Below are positions 25,622 through 34,358 of a DNA stretch of 64,000 nucleotides, piece by piece (within the stretch, counting starts at the first letter, position 1; each line of letters begins with the position of its first letter). The stretch is from Paraburkholderia sp. BL10I2N1 (lineage in GTDB: Bacteria; Pseudomonadota; Gammaproteobacteria; Burkholderiales; Burkholderiaceae). The stretch spans positions 186,001 through 250,000 of the forward strand of contig NZ_SNWA01000004.1 in NCBI RefSeq assembly GCF_004361815.1, written 5' to 3'. The notes under the pieces are model-generated. The model ran no database searches and was not told where the DNA came from. It worked only from the letters and a program-made list of their open reading frames with translations. A program made the translations under genes and the position numbers.

Positions 25622-26110
25622 TCATCTGGCCACCGTCGCTTCGCTGGATATCGCGACGGGAGGCGGTATGAGAAGCATTGCGCAAAGCAGACTCATGATG
25701 CTCATCAGCGCGATCACGCCGCCCATCGGTCAGGGCGTCCCGTCGGCGAAAAAACCGACCAGTGCCGATCCAAAGATGCCGGTGCCGTACTGGATCGCGC
25801 CGATCAGCGCCGACATGGCGCCGGCGCGCGCGGGGAAGGTGCCGAGCGCACCGGCGATCGAGTTGGCGACAATGAAGCCGGCCGCGGAGATGAACAGGAA
25901 AAGGGGGATCACAAGGCCCGGTAGTCCGCCCCAGTCGGTCCACGCATTGATTGCCAGCACCACGCCCGCGATTGCCGCGCCGAGCGCGCCGGCGCGCATC
26001 ACTGCCGAACCGTGGTGCCAGTCTGGCGTTGATCTGATTCGTGATCATGATGCCGACGATGCCCGCAGCGAAGAGCACGCCGTAAAACTGCGGCGAGACG
26101 TGGTGGTGAC
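25622..26110 (-). pseudogene. C-terminal half of an MFS drug-efflux transporter, multiply broken
   Basis: Minus-strand reading begins near 26110 with HVSPQFYGVLFAAGIVGIMI and NQINARL. It shifts frame near 26025 into MRAGALGAAIAGVVLAINAW, then LFLFISAAGFIVANSIAGAL and IQYGTGIFGSALVGFFADGTP. A TGA interrupts that frame near 25728, and it ends with PMGGVIALMSIMSLLCAMLL. The order and motifs match the C-terminal half of Bcr/CflA-type 12-helix efflux pumps. The N-terminal half is absent. It lies next to the amber-mutated SDR gene. Confidence 0.75.
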
Positions 26111-26133
26111 TGGGCCACCACCCATGAAACCCG

Positions 26134-26335
26134 CTAATCGGCGGCCTTCAGGAGGCGATGCCGCGCGTAGTCGAGTGCCTCGGTAAGCACGTCGACTTCC
26201 GTCTGTTTTTCCACCAGCGCTCTTTGAAGGTTTTCGATCTGATCGATCGCGTCCAACAGGGTTGTCGCATCTTGCTGCCTCGTCAGCGCAATGTACCCAA
26301 GGAACCCGGCCCGATAGCGAACTTCGATTGCCCTT
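26134..26335 (-). other. Unclassified open segment
   Basis: The minus strand is open from about 26335 to TAG 26134 and reads IEVRYRAGFLGYIALTRQQD, then TTLLDAIDQIENLQRALVEK and DVLTEALDYARHRLLKAAD. The second half has a coiled-coil heptad look. No start codon with a ribosome site was found, so it is probably the 3' end of a lost gene. I do not recognise the family. Confidence 0.3.
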
Positions 26336-26389
26336 CATCTACGCGCAGCGGCAATGTCCGCTTTCGGCGCCACTCTTCATGTGGCGCGT

Positions 26390-27224
26390 TCAACGTGCGA
26401 GCATCCACGCCGAAATGCTATGGATCACGTCACCCTCTACGCCGTCCGTGATACGGGAACGCTTCGCATGGGTCCCCCTGGGAAGAGCCCCCTGACACGA
26501 TCATAAGGTTCTCTCTGGGTGAGTCGGTCAGTTTGCGCATGAGCGTATCCGCTTCGGACACGGGGCAATACCTGCAACCGTCGTCCTGATGGTGCACCAC
26601 CAGCACGGGAATCTTGAGGGCAGCCAGATTCATACTGGTGACCGGGTCACCTCCCTTGTCGTCCCGTAAGATGGTCGAGGTCAACACAATGCCGTCGGGC
26701 CCGCCGCCGGCAAGCGCAATTCCAATCGCAGCCACAGATTGTGTGCCGCGACTGGTTCCGACAAGCCAGACCGGCACGTGCAACTGCTCCCGCAGCCAGG
26801 CGATTACGGCGCGAGCGTCCTCGGCATGTTCCAGCGTGAGTCGAAAGCCATTCAGGTACGGCGCTGACTGCCGGTCACTCGGTGCATCAATGACGGCCAC
26901 AGCAATCCCATCGTTGACGAACAACAATCTGGTACGGACGAGGAAGTTGTTTTCCCCCCAGCCGAACGTCCCATACCGGTCCAACTGCAAGCCGCCGTGC
27001 CCACCGGCGTAGAGAATCGCTGCGGCTTTTGGCGCATCCGGCGCAATGAAAAGAAACCGCTGGGTGACTCCGGGGCGGGTAGGGATGTCGACGACCTTGG
27101 GGAGTGATTGAGCGCGGGACGGGTAGCAAGGCGCGATCAAAGATATCGCCAGCAGCCAGGCCAATAAACGCGTTGGCGGCCGAGTCGCGTAACTAAAACG
27201 GAATAGCCCTATGCGTTTGTTCAT
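26390..27224 (-). pseudogene. Secreted alpha/beta hydrolase with frameshifted C-terminus
   Basis: From ATG 27224 (MNKRIGLFRFS) there is a signal peptide ending near SRAQ, then a hydrolase core. GTSRGTQSVA carries the nucleophile Ser, VHHQDDGC an acid residue, and EAFPYHG the probable catalytic His. Right after YHG the frame runs into RRRG and stops at about 26430. The next frame reads VEGDVIHSISAWMLAR and stops at 26390, the ending expected for this family. Losing about five bases between HG and GVE would account for it. Because the catalytic set precedes the shift, a shortened product could keep activity. Confidence 0.65.
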
Positions 27225-27424
27225 GACGGAATCGATTGGAATGACGGGCGGCACGACCAATGCGTTGCGACGCTCATCACGTCTCGACTCGCCTTACTGG
27301 TCTTTGACAAACTCTCGTTTCCCGCAAGTCACCGGCGGAGGTCCGAGGTGAAGGGTGCGATTACTCGGCCGAGAAGCCGTCTCGACGCCGCCCGTTCGGG
27401 CGATCGCTTCTTTCGCGGTGGCGT

Positions 27425-27793
27425 TCAATGCGCCTCGACAAACTCCACGATCTCGCCGCTATCGCGCTTGAGGTACAGGTCGTCGCCTTTCATGCGCACG
27501 TCGTTGCAAGAGTAGGGCATCTTGATGCCCTTGCTGCAGATCCTGCCGTCCTCCGCCTTCCAGTCGCCGTGATCGGCGAATCCCTTGCTCGACTTGAAGT
27601 CGTAGTCACCGCTGTTGCCGTACTGGACATGCCACATGCTGCCGTCGGCGAGTTTGAGATCGAACGCCTTGCCTGTGAGGCGTTGCTGGATGTCGACCGC
27701 GCTGGGAGCGGTGGCGCCGTCGGGGAATCCCGTTCCCTGTGCAAAAGCAGTGGCGGCGGGAATCAAGAGCAGAGTGGCAAGCAACCTGTTCAT
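27425..27793 (-). CDS. Periplasmic hypothetical protein
   Basis: 122 residues with a signal peptide (MNRLLATLLLIPAATAFAQG) and a small beta-rich domain: GKAFDLKLADGSMWHVQYG, KAEDGRICSKGI, SCNDVRMKGDDLYLKRDSGE. Two conserved-looking Cys residues may form a disulfide. Similar short periplasmic proteins occur in Burkholderiaceae without a known role. GGGAG before ATG 27793 supports the start. Confidence 0.7.
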   Translation of the reverse strand: MNRLLATLLLIPAATAFAQGTGFPDGATAPSAVDIQQRLTGKAFDLKLADGSMWHVQYGNSGDYDFKSSKGFADHGDWKAEDGRICSKGIKMPYSCNDVRMKGDDLYLKRDSGEIVEFVEAH

Positions 27794-28009
27794 TTCGAGT
27801 CTCCCGACGAACTGTTTTATTGGTCACCGTTCGACAGAGGCGCAACCCGTCTGGCGGGAGTGCGATGACTTGACGTCGGAGCGTGGCAGACGGGTGTTCG
27901 CCGCGCGCAGCCGCGTTTTGTGGCGCTTCCAATGTACGTCGCTGTGCGGGGCGGTTCTGTGGCCTGACGCACATAACGTGGACAGCCCAGGGCGTCGGGG
28001 GAAATGCGT

Positions 28010-28345
28010 TTAAATCCTTATTCGAAGCGATACCGTGCGTTCGTTGCGAATGGGCAAGCAAGGTCCGCAAGTCTTCATGATGAAAGCCATTCGCAATGAA
28101 CGATGCGCAGGCGCACCGGTAAGACGACCCAATAAGCCGACTGGATTCTTTTCTCCAATGGCTTTCGCCACCGCGTCATCGAGATGAGGCAACACGATCG
28201 CGCGCGCCTGATTTTGCAGGTGACGTAGCTGACCGGAATACCGTGTTCCGGTTGTATTCGAGTCGTCGCTACTCACGGAGCAACCGGCAAGCATCACTAC
28301 CAGCCCCGAAATTACGGAGACGTTATTCCATACGAGAAATCGCAT
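28010..28345 (-). CDS. Small hypothetical lipoprotein
   Basis: 111 residues from ATG 28345, with GGAA five bases upstream. The signal ends in VMLAGC. The mature part has no recognised domain, and its last third (MKTCGPCLPIRNERTVSLRI) has odd composition. It lies next to an IS3 element on its upstream side; the gene may have been trimmed or shifted at the 3' end. Confidence 0.45.
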   Translation of the reverse strand: MRFLVWNNVSVISGLVVMLAGCSVSSDDSNTTGTRYSGQLRHLQNQARAIVLPHLDDAVAKAIGEKNPVGLLGRLTGAPAHRSLRMAFIMKTCGPCLPIRNERTVSLRIRI

Positions 28346-28373
28346 AGGTTCCGGGCACAAGTTTGTCGCCAAT

Positions 28374-28387
28374 AGCGGCAGAAGGCA
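28374..28387 (+). repeat. 14-bp direct repeat, left copy, flanking IS3 element
   Basis: AGCGGCAGAAGGCA occurs here and again at 29778-29791, both followed after a few bases by ACCGG. The copies lie 17-18 bases outside the IS inverted repeats, so they are not a simple target-site duplication. Confidence 0.7.
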
Positions 28388-28424
28388 TGTACCGGCTCCG
28401 GTTGTCTGGACACGCTTTTGCAGC

Positions 28425-29324
28425 TCAGGCGGCCAGCTTCATCAGCCGTTCCTGACGGGCTTCGAGGGGTGATTTGAAGCCCAACTTTTCAAGACGCCAG
28501 TCGCGATTGTATCGATCCTTGAACGCGATGGCGGCGGCACGAACTTCCTCCAGGTTTTTGAAGATGCGTCCATGAATAGCCTGTTCCTTCATTGTCCGGT
28601 TGAATCGCTCGGCGACGCCGTTGGTCTGGGGTTCGGCGACGAAGGCATAGCTCGGCGCGATGCCCCAGAACCGGATCTGGTTACGGAAGTCGTCCGACGT
28701 GTACTGCGAACCGTGATCCATACGCAGCGACAGCCCGCGGCCCGCATCGGCGAGCACGGAACCGAATTCGTCCAGCAGCCCCTGGGAGATCGGCTCGAGG
28801 GCAGCAAAGCGGTCGCCAATCTTCGCGGCATGAATGCCGGTACACATGCCGTCGCAATGATCAACGGCCGAGAAGATCCACACCATGCCGTCGTCCACGG
28901 TCGCGATGCGCACGCCGTCGGTGCCCCACATCTCATTCGGGCAATCGGTTGTGATCCGGCCATCGTGAAGGTTGGGTTCGCCTCGCGCTTGCCGGTGCGG
29001 CGACAGCAGGCTGTGCTCGCGCATCAGTCGCAGCACGCGGGTCCGGGAGACCCGGATGTCGTGCAGGATACGCAAGCGCGCCCAGACCTTGCGATGCCCC
29101 TCGCCGATGAAGGGGGAAGCCACCAGATCGTCGCGGATGGCCTTCAGCAGGTCAGCATCGGGCATCTTCGGTTTCGGGCCGCGGCGGCCCGGGATGATCG
29201 GCACCACGTTGTCCGCTGTCCTCGCGCGGACAGCATAGATCGTCGAGCGGGGGAATCCGAGCACCTGGCAAACCCGTTGCAATCCAAAGGGCTTGTTCGC
29301 ACTAACGGAGATCGCGCGGCTCAT
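28425..29324 (-). CDS. IS3-family transposase OrfB (DDE integrase domain)
   Basis: 299 residues. An N-terminal HTH_21-like region (GEGHRKVWARLRI, RVLRLMREHSLL) is followed by the rve domain. The DDE residues are in EMWGTDGVRIATVDDG (first Asp), LRMDHGSQYTSDDF (second Asp) and VAERFNRTMKEQAIHGRIF (Glu). The start ATG overlaps the orfA stop by four bases. In IS3 elements the active transposase is usually an OrfAB fusion made by programmed frameshifting. Confidence 0.92.
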   Translation of the reverse strand: MSRAISVSANKPFGLQRVCQVLGFPRSTIYAVRARTADNVVPIIPGRRGPKPKMPDADLLKAIRDDLVASPFIGEGHRKVWARLRILHDIRVSRTRVLRLMREHSLLSPHRQARGEPNLHDGRITTDCPNEMWGTDGVRIATVDDGMVWIFSAVDHCDGMCTGIHAAKIGDRFAALEPISQGLLDEFGSVLADAGRGLSLRMDHGSQYTSDDFRNQIRFWGIAPSYAFVAEPQTNGVAERFNRTMKEQAIHGRIFKNLEEVRAAAIAFKDRYNRDWRLEKLGFKSPLEARQERLMKLAA

Positions 29325-29710
29325 GTCGACGATCTCCGAGCGGTCAAAGGGCGACGGGCCTGCAGTTCACGTTCCTTGCGCAGGATCTCGTTTTCCATAG
29401 ACAACTCGCCGACGCGCCGCACGGCGTCATTGAGCCGGGCTTCCAGGGGATCGCTGGTGCGTGCCTTCAGGCCGGCCTCCATGCCGGCCAGTGCCAGCTC
29501 ACGCCATTGCTCGAGCACGGCGATCGTCACACCGACTTCACGGGACACGGCGTCGACGGGTTCGCCACGCAGCAACCGAAGCACCACGCCGCGTTTGCGA
29601 CCGGTCGACCAACGCTTGACTTCGGCGGCGCCAGAGGCGCTTCCAGTCGCGCTACGCGCTCCTTCCAGCGCCTCTGGCGCAACCCCGTTTACATCTGTTT
29701 TCTTCAACAT
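29321..29710 (-). CDS. IS3-family OrfA (helix-turn-helix)
   Basis: 129 residues from ATG 29710 (MLKKTDVNGVAPEALEGARS). A helix-turn-helix region (KRGVVLRLLRGEPVDAVSRE, VGVTIAVLEQWRELAL) is followed by a leucine-zipper-like coiled coil (GELSMENEILRKERELQ). This is the usual OrfA plan: it binds the IS ends and dimerises. It overlaps orfB by four bases. Confidence 0.88.
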   Translation of the reverse strand: MLKKTDVNGVAPEALEGARSATGSASGAAEVKRWSTGRKRGVVLRLLRGEPVDAVSREVGVTIAVLEQWRELALAGMEAGLKARTSDPLEARLNDAVRRVGELSMENEILRKERELQARRPLTARRSST

Positions 29711-29759
29711 CAACAACTCCAGTTTGGGACCCACGTTTTACCCCAAATCTGTGTCCAGA

Positions 29760-30437
29760 AAAACAGGAGGCGCGGCAAGCGGCAGAAGGCAGACCGGTCA
29801 GTTTATTAGTTTTAATATGAGCAATAATATTGCTAAAACGCACGGCTATACGCGTGCTTGCCGCAATATCTAGGCGCACTTGCTTGATCTCCTTATGCAG
29901 ACATAAGGGATTGTCCCGAGGCGGCGAAGTGATATTCTTGACTAATATTATCACCTTGTGAGGCCGCCGTACCGCCGCGCTTCATCTGATACTGCCCCTC
30001 TGGGCAGACAATCGATGCAACGACAATGGAGACGACCATGGTGAGCCGCGGAGTGCTGCAAGGGATGGTGACGATGCTGCCCGCTGACCCCGTGTACTAG
30101 CCACCGGCACCAGCGAACGCGAGGAGCGCCATGCTGCCGCAAGCCGCCGGCGAGATTCCGCCTGACGGTCAGGCTGTGCGGTTCGACAGTCCGACCGCCG
30201 CGCAGCATGCTGACATCTTTGCAGTCTGCCAAACGATCAACCTCATTTCCGGGCGTAGCGCGGCCGAGAGAGCCTTTTTCGGCCACGAGCCGCACCTGTG
30301 CGGGATCGCCTGGCGTCCGATGAAGGCGCAGCCCGGCCGAGACGGCGCGTTGCGTCACTCGGCAGCGCAATTTCTAACCCGCAGGGAATGAATGACAGTT
30401 CCGAGGAATACCTGCTTGACCAATGACGATTCTTTGT
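29760..30437. other. Intergenic stretch with right copy of the 14-bp repeat
   Basis: Holds AGCGGCAGAAGGCA at 29778-29791 and an AT-rich stretch near 29810-29950. A plus-strand open frame at 30131-30391 has no ribosome site and no family motif, so it is not called. Confidence 0.45.
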
Positions 30438-30460
30438 AACTCAGTTTGCATAACTAAGTT
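30438..30460 (+). promoter_or_regulatory. Two AACTNAGTT boxes upstream of the GH54-like gene
   Basis: AACTCAGTT (30438-30446) and AACTAAGTT (30452-30460) are each palindromic apart from the middle base and lie 14 bases apart, start to start. They sit about 30 bases before the ribosome site of the secreted arabinofuranosidase gene. TTGACC near 30407 could be a -35 box, placing these boxes over the -10/start region, as expected for a repressor site. The regulator is unknown. Confidence 0.5.
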
Positions 30461-30501
30461 GTGTGAATCCAATCGGAAGCGCGGTTTCATAGGAGGAGGT
30501 C

Positions 30502-32538
30502 ATGATGTCCAGAGGAATTGGATCAATTGCTGTTTTGTTGGCGATGACAGTCGGGCTTGCCGCATGTAATGGAGAGAGTAGCGGCACGTCCGCATCTCAA
30601 GCGGCAGGTGTGTCGAATGTAAGTTCGTCACCGACGAATGCCGCAGCCCAGTCAAATTTCAGTGCATCAACGCAAGAGACGAACGTTTCGCTACCTTGCG
30701 ACGTCGCCGCGACTGCCAACACGCCGTGCTCCGCGGCTCACAGCGTGACACGCTTGCTAACAAGGAACTACAGGGGTCCGTTATTCCAGGTTCAACGGGC
30801 GTCTGACAATGCAACGCAGGACATCTATCCCTATACGTCGAGTACCTTGCCGAACGGCGGTGACCACACGCTGATTGGCTCAGCCAATGTCAAAAGCGCA
30901 AACGCGTTCTGCACCAATACAACCTGTTCCGTCACTTACATTTACGATCAGATCGACCTGGTTGCATCCCTCAAAGGAGGAGCGTTTGGCAATGTGCCGG
31001 CCACCCTCACACTCAACCAGGACGGAACGGAGTCACTGACCGTTCCTGATAGCGGGTCAGGGTCGCAAAAAACGATGACTGTTCCGGTCCTCAACGGCTT
31101 TGCGACGATCACGCTTCCAGGAACCGGTGGAACACTGACCGTTCAACTGCTCCAGCCCCCCACCGCGCTCACCAACCAGTCACCGACCCTCCAGCTATCT
31201 ATCGGGAACGATTTGCCGGCGCTCTCTGGCACACCGGCAAAGCTGGGCTTCGTGTCGCTGCAAGGCGCCCAGATTCCGGCTTTGGGTACTTTGGCGGGAC
31301 AAGCGTACCGCAACAGGTTCGGCACGGTGAACCAGTCGATCGGTGACAGCGATATCGCCGAATATATGGTGGCGGGGGCGCACTATAGCCAGTCCTCTAC
31401 TTGCTGCGGGACATACGGAAATATGGAAAGCAGCGCCAACTCCAGCACCTATGCACATGGAGAAGTCGAAGGCGAAATGTTCGCGTTGGCATTCTCAAAC
31501 GGCAACGCGGCTGTTTTTGGCTATTGTGATGGTGACTCAAACCAGGCACCCAACGTAAAAGACCCCGTATGCAACGCACTCGATATTAACTGGCCGGGCG
31601 TGGACGCAGAGGCGGGCGTTTATCTCTACGGCCCGCAGCAGCCTGCAAGAGAAAAGTTCGTCACGGTGCTTTCCAAATACTCACCGGTGACCGCGTCAAA
31701 TATCTTCGTAGTCAAAGGCGGCTCTGCCTCGCAAAGTGTACTCACAGCACTCTATGACCAGGCGCCCCCAGAAGCCTTGAACTTTGGCAACGACGCGGGC
31801 CATGCATTTAACGGGCAATGGCAAGGCGGTCTGTCGCTTGGCGAAGGCGGCGACGGTAGCGCTGCTCCCGTTCAATTCTTCGAAGGAGCGGTGATCACCA
31901 AGGCGACATCCGACACGACCGACAACGCGATCCAGGCGAGCATTGCAAGCTTTTATGGACCCCCGGCTGATAAGGCCGTGGCCGCCTGCTATGCAACCAA
32001 CCTGTTCAATTCGCCGCTGAGTCTCGCCACACCCGATGCATGGTCGCAGCAGAATGGCGGCACCGCTGTGCCTGCGCCCGATATATCGGGCGTGGACAAG
32101 GGGGCGGCAACGGTTACCAGCACGAACGGCTCGTCAGTCTCAAATATCCACGAAATCATCAGGGTTCAGGGCGGTCAATCGTATAGTTTCACTGACTACG
32201 TTCTCGCTACCGCTAGCGCGACGGTCTTTCCTGGCGGATCAATCCAGACCGATGACCCGAGCGGGACCGAATTTGGCTGGGTCCTCAATACGAATACGGG
32301 CACTGTAGTGCGAGGGACATGGGGCGCCGGACAGCCAACTTCGCTGAGCGCGGTGAAATCGGGCAACTGGTGGAAAGTGACGATGACCCTCGCCGCTCCC
32401 GAGGGATCGAACAATGCGTCAGTTTTTATCGACCCACCCACGTCTAACGCTGCTGGAGTCCGCTCACAGCAAGCGCCATACTTGAGCGCAACGCATTATT
32501 GCCCAAGCCTCGCCATCGTGACCGGCTCTGGAGCGTAG
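30502..32538 (+). CDS. Secreted GH54-like alpha-L-arabinofuranosidase lipoprotein
   Basis: 678 residues. AGGAGGAGG lies just upstream, and either of two adjacent ATGs (30502 or 30505) may be used. The lipobox is LAAC (Cys22), and a Ser/Thr/Ala-rich linker follows. The catalytic domain starts PCDVAATANTPCSAAHSVTR and includes LFQVQRASDNATQDI and CSVTYIYDQ. A vicinal Cys pair (301-302) comes before YGNMES, with likely nucleophile Glu309, and LGEGGDGSAAPVQFFEG, with likely acid Asp451. These are the GH54 landmarks known from fungal AbfB enzymes. The last 180 residues form an additional beta-rich, possibly carbohydrate-binding domain, not an AbfB repeat. It would release arabinose at the cell surface. 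Confidence 0.72.
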   Translation: MMSRGIGSIAVLLAMTVGLAACNGESSGTSASQAAGVSNVSSSPTNAAAQSNFSASTQETNVSLPCDVAATANTPCSAAHSVTRLLTRNYRGPLFQVQRASDNATQDIYPYTSSTLPNGGDHTLIGSANVKSANAFCTNTTCSVTYIYDQIDLVASLKGGAFGNVPATLTLNQDGTESLTVPDSGSGSQKTMTVPVLNGFATITLPGTGGTLTVQLLQPPTALTNQSPTLQLSIGNDLPALSGTPAKLGFVSLQGAQIPALGTLAGQAYRNRFGTVNQSIGDSDIAEYMVAGAHYSQSSTCCGTYGNMESSANSSTYAHGEVEGEMFALAFSNGNAAVFGYCDGDSNQAPNVKDPVCNALDINWPGVDAEAGVYLYGPQQPAREKFVTVLSKYSPVTASNIFVVKGGSASQSVLTALYDQAPPEALNFGNDAGHAFNGQWQGGLSLGEGGDGSAAPVQFFEGAVITKATSDTTDNAIQASIASFYGPPADKAVAACYATNLFNSPLSLATPDAWSQQNGGTAVPAPDISGVDKGAATVTSTNGSSVSNIHEIIRVQGGQSYSFTDYVLATASATVFPGGSIQTDDPSGTEFGWVLNTNTGTVVRGTWGAGQPTSLSAVKSGNWWKVTMTLAAPEGSNNASVFIDPPTSNAAGVRSQQAPYLSATHYCPSLAIVTGSGA

Positions 32539-32555
32539 GCATGAAACCGCGCCCG

Positions 32556-32601
32556 GTTTTCCGGAGACTCCAGCTCTCGAGTGAATGGAGTCACGGAAAA
32601 C
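32556..32601 (+). terminator. Long inverted repeat after the GH54-like gene
   Basis: GTTTTCCGGAGACTCCA (32556-32572) pairs with 32586-32601 with one bulge, giving a 16-bp stem 18 bases past the stop codon. There is no U tract directly after it, so it may be an RNA 3'-end stabiliser or a weak terminator. Confidence 0.5.
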
Positions 32602-32924
32602 ACAAAGAAGAAGTCAGCACAATGCTCGCCAGAAGTTTGTGAACAGGCGGACCGGATGGTGCTCCAGCACCATCCGAACCTGAATCGTAATGGAAGACGC
32701 CTAGTTCGATAGCGGCCAACTCCATGTCGCGCGCTGTTGACCTGGATGCAATCATTGCGTGTTTGGGTCGCCACTGATGTTCTGTTCTTCGCGTCCTGTA
32801 ACACGGTTCAGGCGCCCCGGCTGCGAACGACGGCCTAGAATATGCCGGGGAGCGCGTGCGCTGTGGGGGCATCGCAGCGATCCCATCTCTTCCGCCAACC
32901 TTTGGGCGACCTTGCCTGGAGAAA

Positions 32925-33449
32925 GACGATGGTCAAACGTTCACGGGGCATGCTGCTGCAATCTTTTCCCCATGCCGGCCTACCAGCCGGGGTAGCGTCC
33001 AGCTCACGAGCGCCGACATCCACGAACCCCCTCGCATCGATCCGAACTACCTGTCCACGGAGCACGACCGTCAGGAAGCCGTAGCCGGCGCCCGGCTGGT
33101 GCGTCGTCTTGCGGCCACTCAGGCACTCTTGCAGGTGACTGCTGAGGAAACCCGGCCGGCAGCAGCCGTCTTCGATGAAGCCAGCATGCTGCAGTTCGTT
33201 CGAGAGCAGAGCGGCTCGGTGTATCACCTTTGCGGCACATGCGCGATGGGAAGCGATGCGCGGGAGTCGGTGGTGAACGACCAGCTTCAGGTTCATGGTG
33301 TGGCCAACCTGCGGGTGGTGGATGCCTCGATCTTTCCGAACATCACGTCGGGCAATACGAATGCGCCGACGATGATGGTCGCGGAAAAGGCGGCGGCGAT
33401 GATCCTCGACGGCATTGCGCTCGGACCCGCTTCGAGGCGGCCCGGATAA
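32925..33449 (+). pseudogene. C-terminal fragment of a GMC-family oxidoreductase
   Basis: The plus-strand frame reads DDGQTFTGHAAAIFSPCRPT, then SVQLTSADIHEPPRIDPNYL, GSVYHLCGTCAMGSD, and NLRVVDASIFPNITSGNTNA followed by PTMMVAEKAAAMI. These are the C-terminal blocks of GMC flavoproteins, including the catalytic His in YHLCGTCAMG and the second conserved His/Asn region (NITSGNTNAP). The FAD-binding N-terminal two-thirds are missing, so this is a fragment. Confidence 0.85.
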
Positions 33450-33521
33450 CGAGCGGATCGAGTGGGCGTTGCTGCCGCAGCAAGGGGCTCCGTGACGTCT
33501 TTCCACGCTTAATCCAGTCTG

Positions 33522-33728
33522 ATGCGCAGGCAAATTTACCTGGCTGCGTCTGCGGCGAGCCGGACCAAAGTTGGACGGTCGATCTATGCTGCTCTCCGTG
33601 CGCGCGGAGTCTCGACGACCCAAGCCCTGGATATCTTCTCGCGAAAGCTGCTGCGCACCGCGTTCGCGGCCTGCAAATCTGGACAATCATTCGACGCCCA
33701 ACACTTCGCCGGCGCTAACCCGTGTTGA
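33522..33728 (+). pseudogene. Probable IS110-type transposase C-terminal fragment
   Basis: The frame MRRQIYLAASAASRTKVGRS, then IYAALRARGVSTTQALDIFS and RKLLRTAFAACKSGQSFD resembles the end of IS110-family transposases (xLYxAAxxAxR...YxxLxxxGxxxxxALxxxxRKLLxxxxAxxxxGxxFD). Upstream catalytic parts are absent. Along with the GMC fragment it marks a recombination-prone spot. Confidence 0.5.
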
Positions 33729-34358
33729 CGAAAACCATAGAATCTTAAACACAGGCGGAAGACTTACCGCATGGTTTAACCGCTACCTCATGTCCGGTTT
33801 TCGCAGGGTCCGACCCAGGCGGCCGTGACACATTCGCGCCCATGACATCAGATTCAGGCTCGCCTTATATTGTTTATTTATGTGACGGCGTGTCCGAACA
33901 TTTTCGATGTACGATCAACTGTCGCCGCTATTCCTCCCGGCGGCTACAAAATTGCTATCGGACGGTTTTCGAGAGGATTCAGCCGTTTTTAAAAGCGCAA
34001 CGGGCAAAAGACATATGCGCTCCAAAACTGCATCGACCGTAAGCGAAAACATCGCCCGTTGGATACGAGCGCCGATGTCCTTCCCCTTTATCCGGAGTCA
34101 GCTTCCATTGCTCCGCATGGGCTCGCCGCAGAGACGCCCGCAATTCGCGCCATTCAAATCACTGCACCCGACAGCCCGCGTAGCGTTCTCGTCCCGGCAT
34201 TCACCCAGCCTCAATCAGCATACCCGCTCCCGACAAGACCCTGCTCAATGCCCGCGCTCGAAGCGATCAAGCGCCGAGGCCGTTTGAAGATCGCTCCAGG
34301 AAGCTTCGTTGCGTGCGTCGTCCCTCGAGGCTCGCCGACCATTCAGGAGAACATCGCC
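33729..34358. other. Upstream region of the NHL-propeller gene
   Basis: About 630 bases with no supported gene. A GGTTTAACC palindrome near 33772 is a possible regulatory site. The open frame running into 34359 continues from upstream but has no family features before the signal peptide. Confidence 0.35.

Larger units (their letters stand above)
28405..29759 (-). mobile_element. IS3-family insertion sequence, 1355 bp
   Basis: Terminal inverted repeats TCTGGACAC at 28405-28413 and GTGTCCAGA at 29751-29759 enclose two overlapping genes (orfA and orfB) on the minus strand. Size, gene layout and the DDE transposase identify IS3. Both genes look intact, so the element may be active. Confidence 0.85.

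Noticed and set aside
28572..29873. Long plus-strand open frame opposite the IS3 genes
   Set aside because: Reverse complement of orfB and orfA, which carry clear IS3 motifs on the other strand.
30131..30391. Plus-strand frame of 86 codons before the GH54-like gene
   Set aside because: No ribosome site and no recognised motif. It lies in a region bordering an IS element.
32835..33686. Minus-strand open frame opposite the GMC fragment
   Set aside because: Antisense of a recognisable GMC C-terminus; no start signals.
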